This document shows, one piece after another, positions 1-5,864 of a stretch of 12,464 nt of DNA. Positions within the stretch are counted from its first letter, which is position 1. Each line of letters begins with the position of its first letter. Source of the DNA: Bacteroides sp. (lineage in GTDB: Bacteria; Bacteroidota; Bacteroidia; Bacteroidales; Bacteroidaceae); NCBI GenBank assembly GCA_017556595.1, contig JAFYML010000168.1, positions 1-12,464 of the forward strand, written 5' to 3'. Below the pieces are notes generated by a model. That model was not told the origin of the DNA. It worked only from the letters and a program-made list of their open reading frames with translations, and searched no databases. Position numbers and translations under genes: made by a program.

Positions 1-955
1 CTTTGGGATTCTCTTTCTCGAACTCGTCCATTGGGATAAACTCGAAGAATACTCCATAGTCTATCATCAGCATCATGGCGGGGTCGGTCAGGTCGTTTTG
101 TGTACCGAAATAGCCCTCACTTGCATTGTAGGTTTCTACATAATGCATCTTGCTGCTACGGATAATCTCGTTGTATTGTTCGCGATAGGGGGTAAAGGCT
201 ACTCCGCCGTGGAAGAATACTTCCAAGTTTGGCCAAACTTGCTCCAACGTTTGCTTGCCGGTTTTATCCAACATGCGTTTAATAACCACCAACATCCACG
301 ATGGTACACCAGAGAGATTGGTGATGTTTAGCTTTTCTGTGCTATTGGTGATGGCCTCTATCTTCTCTTCGAAATGCTCCATCAAGGCTATTTGCTTGCT
401 GGGAACGCGCAGGTAGTTCACAATTGGACTGACATTCTCGATAAGGATGGCCGACAAGTCGCCTACCAAGCTATGATTGGTATTCAAATTGGGACTATGG
501 CTACCGCCAAGAATCAACCCCTTACCTGAAAAGAAAGTACTATTGGGATTTTGAATTAAATACAAGGCTACGGCAACTTTTCCACCTTGATAGAGGGTAT
601 CTTGTAGCGATTCGCGACTAACCGGAAGGAACTTACTCTTATCGTTCGTTGTGCCCGATGACTTGGCAAACCAACGAATCTCTGAAGGCCACAATAGATT
701 TTGCTCGCCTGCACGCAAACGCTCAACATAGGGTTTTACCTCTTCGTATGTTTGCAAAGGTACACGCGACTTAAAGTCGTCGTAGGTGCGAATAGTGGCA
801 TAATCGTACTTCTTACCCCACTCGGTATTCTTGGCTTTACCGACCAAACGCATCAATACTTCGTGCTGAACCTTATCGGGTTCTGTAGCATAACGATTTA
901 GGCGCTTTATGCTATGAGCAAAATATAACTTATTAAGAAACTTAGTTAAGTTCAT
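1..955 (-). CDS. GH3 auxin-responsive-promoter family protein, N-terminal part (runs off the window)
   Basis: The reading frame from the ATG at 955 stays open to the window edge and gives about 318 residues of a family that is usually near 500. It has the adenylate-forming phosphate-binding motif SSGTT at residues 99-103. It also has a YNASEGYFG segment at about 276-284, matching the second nucleotide-binding motif of GH3 acyl-acid amido synthetases. In plants these enzymes adenylate an acyl acid such as jasmonate or indole acetate and pass it to an amino acid. Bacteroidetes homologues carry the same name, but as far as I know their substrate is unknown. No signal peptide is visible, so the protein should be cytoplasmic. 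The gene is divergent from pfkA and has a TAATTTTG promoter box 29 bp upstream of its start. The family call is firm; the reaction in this organism is an inference. Confidence 0.88.
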   Translation of the reverse strand, partial: MNLTKFLNKLYFAHSIKRLNRYATEPDKVQHEVLMRLVGKAKNTEWGKKYDYATIRTYDDFKSRVPLQTYEEVKPYVERLRAGEQNLLWPSEIRWFAKSSGTTNDKSKFLPVSRESLQDTLYQGGKVAVALYLIQNPNSTFFSGKGLILGGSHSPNLNTNHSLVGDLSAILIENVSPIVNYLRVPSKQIALMEHFEEKIEAITNSTEKLNITNLSGVPSWMLVVIKRMLDKTGKQTLEQVWPNLEVFFHGGVAFTPYREQYNEIIRSSKMHYVETYNASEGYFGTQNDLTDPAMMLMIDYGVFFEFIPMDEFEKENPK

Positions 956-983
956 ATAGACCTTCCATAAAAAAAATTGCGTG

Positions 984-1012
984 CAAAATTAATCTTAATT
1001 ATTAGCATCAAC
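984..1012 (-). promoter_or_regulatory. Probable promoter of the GH3-family gene
   Basis: Read on the minus strand, 991-984 is TAATTTTG, a perfect match to the Bacteroidetes -7 element TAnnTTTG. A GTTG at 1012-1009 could be the -33 element, but the spacer is 17 bp, shorter than the usual 19-21. Transcription would start near 980 and give a leader of about 25 nt. A small inverted repeat TTGC-AC-GCAA (977-986) overlaps the end of the box and the expected start site. Confidence 0.45.
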
Positions 1013-1064
1013 CACCTTTTTCTTCTTTTTTTTATACCTTTACCGCGTATTTTGTGTATTGACG

Positions 1065-1099
1065 CCACTTTTATCGCAATATTTTAACGAACAAAGTGG
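1065..1099. promoter_or_regulatory. 35-bp imperfect dyad upstream of pfkA (candidate operator)
   Basis: CCACTTT at 1065-1071 is mirrored exactly by AAAGTGG at 1093-1099, and TCG at 1074-1076 by CGA at 1088-1090. All arms share one centre at 1082. This gives half-sites of the form CCACTTTnnTCG with 10 of 12 symmetric positions. The site lies 48-82 bp upstream of the pfkA ATG, in the 191-bp divergent region shared with the GH3-family gene. I see no clear TAnnTTTG box for pfkA; weak candidates are TACCTTTA at 1035-1042 and TATTTTAA at 1080-1087. The symmetry is seen directly; an operator or leader-hairpin role is inferred. Confidence 0.4.
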
Positions 1100-1146
1100 A
1101 TATTTACACCATTATTGAGTTATTGAACAGATAAAAAAGAGATAAT

Positions 1147-2157
1147 ATGCGCATAGGAATTCTTACTTCGGGAGGCGATTGCCCAGGAATAAACGCAACT
1201 ATTCGAGGCGTTTGCAAAACAGCTATCAACCATTATGGAATGGAAGTTATCGGGATACATAGCGGTTTTCAAGGACTATTGACGAAAGAAGTGGAGACTT
1301 TCGACGAAAAATCGCTTTCCGGATTGCTGAATTTGGGTGGTACTATCCTTGGAACTTCGCGCGAAAAGCCTTTCAAGAAAAAGGGCATCACCGCCGATAC
1401 CAACAAACCGGCATTGATTGAACGCAATGTAAAGGAGCTGGGATTGGATTGCGTGGTGTGCATTGGTGGTAATGGTACGCAAAAAACAGCAGCCAAGCTA
1501 TCGGCAATGGGCATCAATGTTGTCTCTATCCCTAAAACCATTGATAATGACATTTGGGGAACCGACTTCTCGTTTGGTTTCGACTCGGCCGTTAACATCG
1601 CTACCGATGCTATCGACCGTCTGCACTCTACCGCCAGTTCGCACAAACGTGTGATGGTGATTGAAGTGATGGGACATAAGGCTGGCTGGATTGCACTATA
1701 CTCGGGCATGGCCGGTGGAGGAGATGTAATCTTGATACCCGAAATTCCTTACGACATTCACCGAATAGGAGATACCATTCTTCAACGACTGAAAAAAGGA
1801 AAGCCCTACTCTATCGTTGTGGTGGCCGAAGGTATTAAAACAGATGGACGCAAGCGTGCTGCTGAGTACATTGCGCAAGAAATAGAGTATGAAACCGGCA
1901 TTGAAACACGCGAAACAGTGTTGGGATACATTCAACGCGGAGGGTCGCCAACACCTTTCGACCGTAACCTTTCGACACGCATGGGCGGCCATGCTACCGA
2001 ACTGATTGCTAACCACCAATTCGGACGAATGGTAACACTGAAAGGGGATGAAATATCATCACTCCCATTGAGCGAAGTAGCCGGAAAACTGAAAATTGTT
2101 ACTGAGGATCACGACCTAATCATTCAAGGTCGTAGAATGGGGATTTGCTTCGGATAA
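1147..2157 (+). CDS. pfkA: 6-phosphofructokinase
   Basis: The 336-residue protein phosphorylates fructose 6-phosphate to fructose 1,6-bisphosphate in glycolysis. The family blocks appear in order: GGDCPG at 9-14, GGNG at 107-110, PKTIDND at 129-135 with the catalytic Asp of TIDND, MGHKAG at 175-180, PEIPYD at 198-203, and the sugar-phosphate binding stretch ETVLGYIQRGGSPTPFDR at 256-273. The length is close to the 320 residues of the E. coli enzyme. The residue matching E. coli Gly104 is Gly, as in ATP-using enzymes. The one matching Gly124 is Lys130, as in PPi-type and some ATP-using group III enzymes. The Asp matching E. coli Asp103 is Asn109. The phosphoryl donor is therefore probably ATP but not certain. 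The start fits the family N-terminus (MRIGILTSGGDCPG). The last 42 bp overlap the rnc 3' end on the other strand. Confidence 0.95.
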   Translation: MRIGILTSGGDCPGINATIRGVCKTAINHYGMEVIGIHSGFQGLLTKEVETFDEKSLSGLLNLGGTILGTSREKPFKKKGITADTNKPALIERNVKELGLDCVVCIGGNGTQKTAAKLSAMGINVVSIPKTIDNDIWGTDFSFGFDSAVNIATDAIDRLHSTASSHKRVMVIEVMGHKAGWIALYSGMAGGGDVILIPEIPYDIHRIGDTILQRLKKGKPYSIVVVAEGIKTDGRKRAAEYIAQEIEYETGIETRETVLGYIQRGGSPTPFDRNLSTRMGGHATELIANHQFGRMVTLKGDEISSLPLSEVAGKLKIVTEDHDLIIQGRRMGICFG

Positions 2158-3009
2158 CGAATCTGCGTTTGTAGCTAAATCGACGTCAGCCACTTGTGTG
2201 CCCTCTTCTGGGGACACAGATTGGATTGGTGCAGGATGATTTTCTGCTTTGGCTTGTTCGATGCTTTCCTTGAACGTACTATCCTTCTTTATCTTATTCA
2301 AAGCTACATGGGCAGCTATTTGCTGAGATTCTTTCTTTGAATAGCCCACGCCCGAACCGGCTGAAAGGCCCTCGATAAGCACTATGCTTTGGAAAATAGG
2401 ATTGTTATCTCTATCGTAGTGTTGCTCGACAAGTTCGAACGATACTTCGTACTTATACTTCTGACACCACTCTATCAATCTTGATTTGAAGTTCACCTCT
2501 TTGCGCGACATCTTCTCCAAATCAATGTATTTACGAATGATTCTTTCCTTGATAAATTTATAGCAACAAGCATATCCACGATCAATGTAAATAGCGCCTA
2601 TAAAGGCTTCGAAAGCATTGCCATAGATGTAATTGTTGTGCGATGAGGAGAGGCATCCGTACTTTACCAACTTGTCGAGGCCTATCTCGACAGCTAGTTT
2701 ATTCAATGTTTCGCGCTGAACGATTTTAGATCGGGTACTTGTTAGGAAACCCTCTTTTTTCCCTTCGAAATAGTGGTACACAATATCGCCAACAACCGAA
2801 TTCAATACGGCATCGCCCAAGAACTCTAATCGTTCGTTGTTCACAAGGTAGCCCTCTTCTGAACGAATGCCCGTTGATTTGTGCAACAAAGCTTGTTCGT
2901 AAACGCGAATATTGTGTGGGTAAAAGCCCATAATCTTATAAAAACAAAGATAAGACTCCTTGTCCTTACGGAAAAGAAGCCTTATCTTGTCTATTAGATT
3001 TTGTAACAC
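2116..3009 (-). CDS. rnc: Ribonuclease III
   Basis: RNase III cleaves double-stranded RNA in rRNA maturation and mRNA turnover. The 297-residue protein has an RNase III domain (about 15-165) with the signature NERLEFLGD at 58-66, supplying Glu59, Glu62 and Asp66. GNAFEA at 130-135 supplies the catalytic Glu134. A double-stranded-RNA-binding domain follows at about 173-241. The residue matching E. coli Asp114 is Asn131. A 55-residue tail rich in Ser, Glu, Asp and Ala (243-297) follows and looks disordered; E. coli RNase III has only 226 residues. The start codon is GTG, 7 nt after the fabF stop, and the MLQNLIDKIRLLF start resembles Bacteroides homologues as I recall them. It is the third gene of acpP-fabF-rnc, so it is probably translated from the lipid-synthesis transcript. 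Its 3' end overlaps pfkA. Confidence 0.95.
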   Translation of the reverse strand: MLQNLIDKIRLLFRKDKESYLCFYKIMGFYPHNIRVYEQALLHKSTGIRSEEGYLVNNERLEFLGDAVLNSVVGDIVYHYFEGKKEGFLTSTRSKIVQRETLNKLAVEIGLDKLVKYGCLSSSHNNYIYGNAFEAFIGAIYIDRGYACCYKFIKERIIRKYIDLEKMSRKEVNFKSRLIEWCQKYKYEVSFELVEQHYDRDNNPIFQSIVLIEGLSAGSGVGYSKKESQQIAAHVALNKIKKDSTFKESIEQAKAENHPAPIQSVSPEEGTQVADVDLATNADSLSEANPHSTTLND

Positions 3010-3016
3010 GAGCTTA

Positions 3017-4279
3017 TTATTCTGCGAATTTCTTGAAAATCAAACATGCGTTGTGACCACCAAAACCAAATGTATTGGAAAGTGCAACGTTTACTTCACG
3101 CTTTTGTGCTTTGTTGAAGGTGAAGTTCATGTTATAATCAATTTTCTCGTCGTTATCGCCCTCTTCGTGGTTGATTGTCGGAGGAATCATGCCATGTTGA
3201 ATAGCCATGATACTTGCAATTGCTTCGATAGCGCCAGCTGCTCCCAACAAGTGTCCGGTGATTGATTTTGTTGAACTGATATTCAACTTATATGCGTGTT
3301 CTCCAAACACTTCTTGAATAGCTTTTGCTTCAGAGATGTCGCCTACTGGTGTTGATGTGCCATGAACATTGATGTAATCAACCTCTTCTGGCTTCATTTC
3401 AGCATCTGCCAACGCATTCATCATTACCAACTTAGCACCCAAACCTTCGGGATGAGTAGCTGTCAAGTGATATGCATCGGCCGACATACCTACACCGGCA
3501 ACTTCTGCGTAGATCTTCGCACCACGTGCCTTAGCATGTTCCAATTCTTCAAGCACCAAACAGCCTGCACCTTCACCCATCACAAAGCCGTCGCGGCTTG
3601 CGCTAAATGGACGTGAAGCTGTTGTTGGCGAGTCGTTGCGTGTAGAAATAGCATGCATCGCATTGAATCCACCTACACCACCGTCAGTAATTGCAGCTTC
3701 AGCACCACCTGTTACGATTGCATCGGCCATACCCAAACGGATAAGGTTGTATGCATCGGCAATGGCGTTGCTTGATGTTGCACATGCTGATGTTGTAGCA
3801 TAGTTTGGTCCATGAAAACCATAAAGGATTGAGATTTGACCGGCTGATATATCCGAAATCATTTTCGGAATGAAGAAAGGATTGAACTTCGGACCTGCTT
3901 CTTTGTTCTTTGCATAGTATCCGATTTCGTCTTCAAAGGTTTTGATACCTCCAATACCGGCTCCGAAGATAACTCCGATACGATTTTTGTCGATGTCTTC
4001 GCTATCTATACCTGCATCGCTTACGGCTTGTTTAGCCACCGCCACCGCATATTGTGTATAGAGGTCCATCTTACGGGCTTCTTTGCGATCGATGTATTCG
4101 GCCACATTAAAGCCTTTGACTTCACATGCGAATTGTGTCTTGAAAAGGGATGCGTCAAAATGAGTAATAGGTCCCGCTCCACTTCTTCCATTAACAAGTC
4201 CGTCCCAATAATCTTGTACGTTGTTGCCGATGGGTGTAATGGCGCCGAGACCTGTTACTACCACTCTTTTTAATTCCAT
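3017..4279 (-). CDS. fabF: Beta-ketoacyl-[acyl-carrier-protein] synthase II
   Basis: This cytoplasmic enzyme condenses malonyl-ACP with a growing acyl-ACP in type II fatty-acid elongation. The 420-residue protein has the full thiolase-fold active site: the nucleophile Cys166 in TSACATSS, His306 in VHGTST, Lys338 in STKS and His343 in TGHLLGAAGA. The C-terminal glycine-rich SNTFGFGGHN is at 401-410. Length and motif spacing match E. coli FabF closely. It lies 23 bp downstream of acpP, which encodes its substrate carrier, and 7 bp upstream of rnc, so the three are almost certainly co-transcribed. I prefer FabF (KAS II) over FabB because of the length, the VVVTGLGAITPIGNN start and the acpP linkage. 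Confidence 0.97.
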   Translation of the reverse strand: MELKRVVVTGLGAITPIGNNVQDYWDGLVNGRSGAGPITHFDASLFKTQFACEVKGFNVAEYIDRKEARKMDLYTQYAVAVAKQAVSDAGIDSEDIDKNRIGVIFGAGIGGIKTFEDEIGYYAKNKEAGPKFNPFFIPKMISDISAGQISILYGFHGPNYATTSACATSSNAIADAYNLIRLGMADAIVTGGAEAAITDGGVGGFNAMHAISTRNDSPTTASRPFSASRDGFVMGEGAGCLVLEELEHAKARGAKIYAEVAGVGMSADAYHLTATHPEGLGAKLVMMNALADAEMKPEEVDYINVHGTSTPVGDISEAKAIQEVFGEHAYKLNISSTKSITGHLLGAAGAIEAIASIMAIQHGMIPPTINHEEGDNDEKIDYNMNFTFNKAQKREVNVALSNTFGFGGHNACLIFKKFAE

Positions 4280-4302
4280 TCTTTAGTTGTATGGGATTAG
4301 AA

Positions 4303-4539
4303 TTACTTAGCGTGCTCTTCGATATAAGATACAGCATCACCTACAGAACCAATCTTTTCAGCTTGGTCATCTGGAATAGAGATACCAAATTCCTTTTCGA
4401 ATTCCATAATCAACTCTACAGTGTCAAGAGAGTCTGCACCGAGGTCGTTAGTGAAGCTTGCTTCCATTGTAACTTCTGATTCTTCTACGCCCAATTTATC
4501 TACGATAATGGCTTTTACTCTTGATGCAATTTCAGACAT
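4303..4539 (-). CDS. acpP: Acyl carrier protein
   Basis: The 78-residue acidic protein carries growing fatty acids on a phosphopantetheine arm attached to Ser37, in the motif [15 protein letters not shown] (34-48). Its length and four-helix pattern are those of E. coli AcpP. It is the first gene of acpP-fabF-rnc and has its own promoter upstream (4592-4623). The leader is AT-rich and has no clear Shine-Dalgarno sequence, as is usual for this phylum. Confidence 0.98.
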   Translation of the reverse strand: MSEIASRVKAIIVDKLGVEESEVTMEASFTNDLGADSLDTVELIMEFEKEFGISIPDDQAEKIGSVGDAVSYIEEHAK

Positions 4540-4591
4540 AATTTTTTGATTTTAAATTAGTAAATAATTTTAGTTCTTAAATTTTGCACCG

Positions 4592-4623
4592 CAAAGGAAT
4601 GAATATTTATTGTTTTAAGCAAA
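4592..4623 (-). promoter_or_regulatory. Promoter of the acpP-fabF-rnc operon
   Basis: On the minus strand the -33 element TTTG (4623-4620) is followed after exactly 20 bp by TTCCTTTG (4599-4592), a seven-of-eight style match to the Bacteroidetes -7 element TAnnTTTG. The predicted start near 4588 gives a leader of about 50 nt. The box runs into an inverted repeat TTTGC-GGT-GCAAA. The DNA just upstream is very AT-rich. The remaining 177 bp between pdxB and acpP contain no gene. Confidence 0.55.
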
Positions 4624-4650
4624 TAATTATCCAAATAAATGCGATTTTTT

Positions 4651-4675
4651 TGCACAAAAAGTGGTTTTCTGTGCA
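4651..4675. other. Hairpin between pdxB and the acpP promoter
   Basis: TGCACA at 4651-4656 pairs with TGTGCA at 4670-4675. With one bulged base, AAAA and TTTT extend the stem to a GTGG loop, giving roughly ten base pairs. It sits 42 bp past the pdxB stop. On the pdxB strand the stem is followed by a run of A rather than T, so it does not look like a standard intrinsic terminator. It may protect the pdxB mRNA 3' end or bind a regulator of acpP. Confidence 0.35.
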
Positions 4676-4716
4676 CTACTCCCTATTTTTATGGTAGTTT
4701 TTAGGCAATTTTTATG

Positions 4717-5748
4717 TTAATCTATCCATTTTAAGCCATAGGCATCGGGCTCTCGTCGTATAGGGTAGTTCCCTCTTTGTTGCTCGAATTGTTCGGGATG
4801 TTTTTTCAATGCCAAACTATCTGCCATAGGGTTGTATATTTGCAAATAATCTGCCTCTTCTTGACCATCGGCAGGTATAGGGGGATTGATTTGATAATCG
4901 CCTTTTATATTGAAATGGCGACAAAGGGCATCGAGCGACATGCGCGTTGCATTGGCTTTTCCATCGGCCGAATAACCGGCAATGTGTGGGGTGCCAACAA
5001 ACACTTTATATAATAAGGTAGTGTCGATATCGGGTTCACCCTCCCAAACATCTATAATGGCGTCGGTTATCAAACCTTTGTTCAAAGCATTCGACAAGGC
5101 TTGCGTATCGACCACTTCGCCTCTGGACGTATTTATAAGGATAGGTTTCTTTTTTAGTTGCTGGAAGAATGCCTCATCGGCCAAATGGAAGGTTTTATAT
5201 TCACCTACCTTATTCAAAGGAGTGTGGAAAGTTATCACATCGCACACTTCGGCTATTTGTTGCAAAGAAGCAAATCCTTCATCGCCTTCCACAGCTTGCC
5301 GAGGGGGGTCGTTCAATAAAACTTTCATTCCCAACAGCTCGGCAACCTTGGCTACTCTTCTTCCTACATTTCCTACCCCTACTATGCCAATAAATTTACC
5401 CTTAAGGGAAAATTCTTTTTCCCTTTGTAGTAGCAATAAACAAGCATGAACGTATTGCGCCACCGACGAAGCATTGCATCCGGGAGCATTTGTCCAAGCA
5501 ATGCCCGACTTTTCGCAATAATCGGTATCAATATGGTCGTAACCGATAGTGGCCGTTGCAATGAATTTCACCTTACTTCCCTTCAGCAAATCTTCGTTGC
5601 ATTGGGTGCGTGTTCGAACGATAAGCGCATCGGCATCCTTCACTTGTGCTTTATCAATCTTAGGTGCAGGAAGAAAAATCGGCTCATCAACCAATGCCGT
5701 TAATGCCTCGCGGATATAAGGTATTTTATCGTCAACTATAACTTTCAT
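4717..5748 (-). CDS. pdxB: 4-phosphoerythronate dehydrogenase
   Basis: PdxB oxidises 4-phospho-D-erythronate with NAD in the DXP-dependent route to pyridoxal phosphate (vitamin B6). The 343-residue protein is a D-2-hydroxyacid dehydrogenase. It has the Rossmann motif GVGNVG at 124-129 and the catalytic set Arg209 (NTSRGEVVDT), Glu238 (WEGEPD) and His255 (TPHIAGYSADGK). These positions are one residue from the E. coli numbering as I recall it. WEGEPDID and HIAGYSADGK favour PdxB over SerA or lactate dehydrogenase. The C-terminal dimerisation part is shorter than in the 378-residue E. coli enzyme but ends in a conserved-looking YGLKWID. It is divergent from the ABC exporter and has its own promoter. 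The coding DNA holds a 9-bp hairpin at 5404-5425. Confidence 0.95.
   Translation of the reverse strand: MKVIVDDKIPYIREALTALVDEPIFLPAPKIDKAQVKDADALIVRTRTQCNEDLLKGSKVKFIATATIGYDHIDTDYCEKSGIAWTNAPGCNASSVAQYVHACLLLLQREKEFSLKGKFIGIVGVGNVGRRVAKVAELLGMKVLLNDPPRQAVEGDEGFASLQQIAEVCDVITFHTPLNKVGEYKTFHLADEAFFQQLKKKPILINTSRGEVVDTQALSNALNKGLITDAIIDVWEGEPDIDTTLLYKVFVGTPHIAGYSADGKANATRMSLDALCRHFNIKGDYQINPPIPADGQEEADYLQIYNPMADSLALKKHPEQFEQQRGNYPIRREPDAYGLKWID
5405..5424 (+). repeat. Hairpin copy A of a near-duplicated 23-nt sequence (inside pdxB)
   Basis: AGGGAAAA-TTCT-TTTTCCCT forms a perfect 8-bp stem, or 9 bp counting the flanking A/T pair. Together with the preceding TTA, this stretch matches 11043-11065 at 21 of 23 bases in the same orientation. 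Here it lies within the pdxB coding sequence, opposite the residues REKEFSLKG. It may be coincidence in AT-rich DNA. Confidence 0.45.
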
Positions 5749-5785
5749 CTTTCAGAAATATTTTAGTATTTGCTCGTTTTACATG

Positions 5786-5818
5786 CAAAACTAAACAAAG
5801 TTTGCATTTTGTGCCAAT
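5786..5818 (-). promoter_or_regulatory. Promoter of pdxB
   Basis: On the minus strand TAGTTTTG (5793-5786) matches the -7 element TAnnTTTG perfectly. ATTG (5818-5815), 21 bp upstream, serves as the -33 element. The expected start is near 5782, giving a leader of about 34 nt. The -33 end lies only 18 bp from the -7 box of the divergent exporter gene, so the two promoters share the same short stretch. Confidence 0.55.
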
Positions 5819-5836
5819 GTTTCACGAAAAAGATAT

Positions 5837-5857
5837 TACTTTTGCCGTATTAATACG
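5837..5857 (+). promoter_or_regulatory. Promoter box of the ABC exporter with a 12-bp palindrome at the start site
   Basis: TACTTTTG at 5837-5844 is a perfect TAnnTTTG box, and the ATG follows at 5865. No good -33 element is found at 19-21 bp; the nearest TTTG (5808-5811) is 25 bp away. The box is followed by the perfect palindrome CGTATTAATACG (5846-5857). This covers the predicted start site near 5848 and almost all of the short leader, where a repressor could act. The operator role is inferred. Confidence 0.45.
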
Positions 5858-5864
5858 CATAAAT

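Noticed and set aside
1269..1709. A 146-codon open frame antisense to pfkA
   Set aside because: It mirrors the pfkA codon pattern and shows no domain or upstream signal. The same holds for the other long antisense frames in fabF, pdxB and the esterase gene.
3852..3869. A 7-bp hairpin TCCGAAA-TCAT-TTTCGGA in fabF
   Set aside because: A 7-bp stem is expected by chance in 12 kb, and nothing around it suggests a function.
5802..5864. An upstream start for the ABC exporter
   Set aside because: The 21 extra residues have no family resemblance, and the TAnnTTTG box at 5837-5844 lies inside them.
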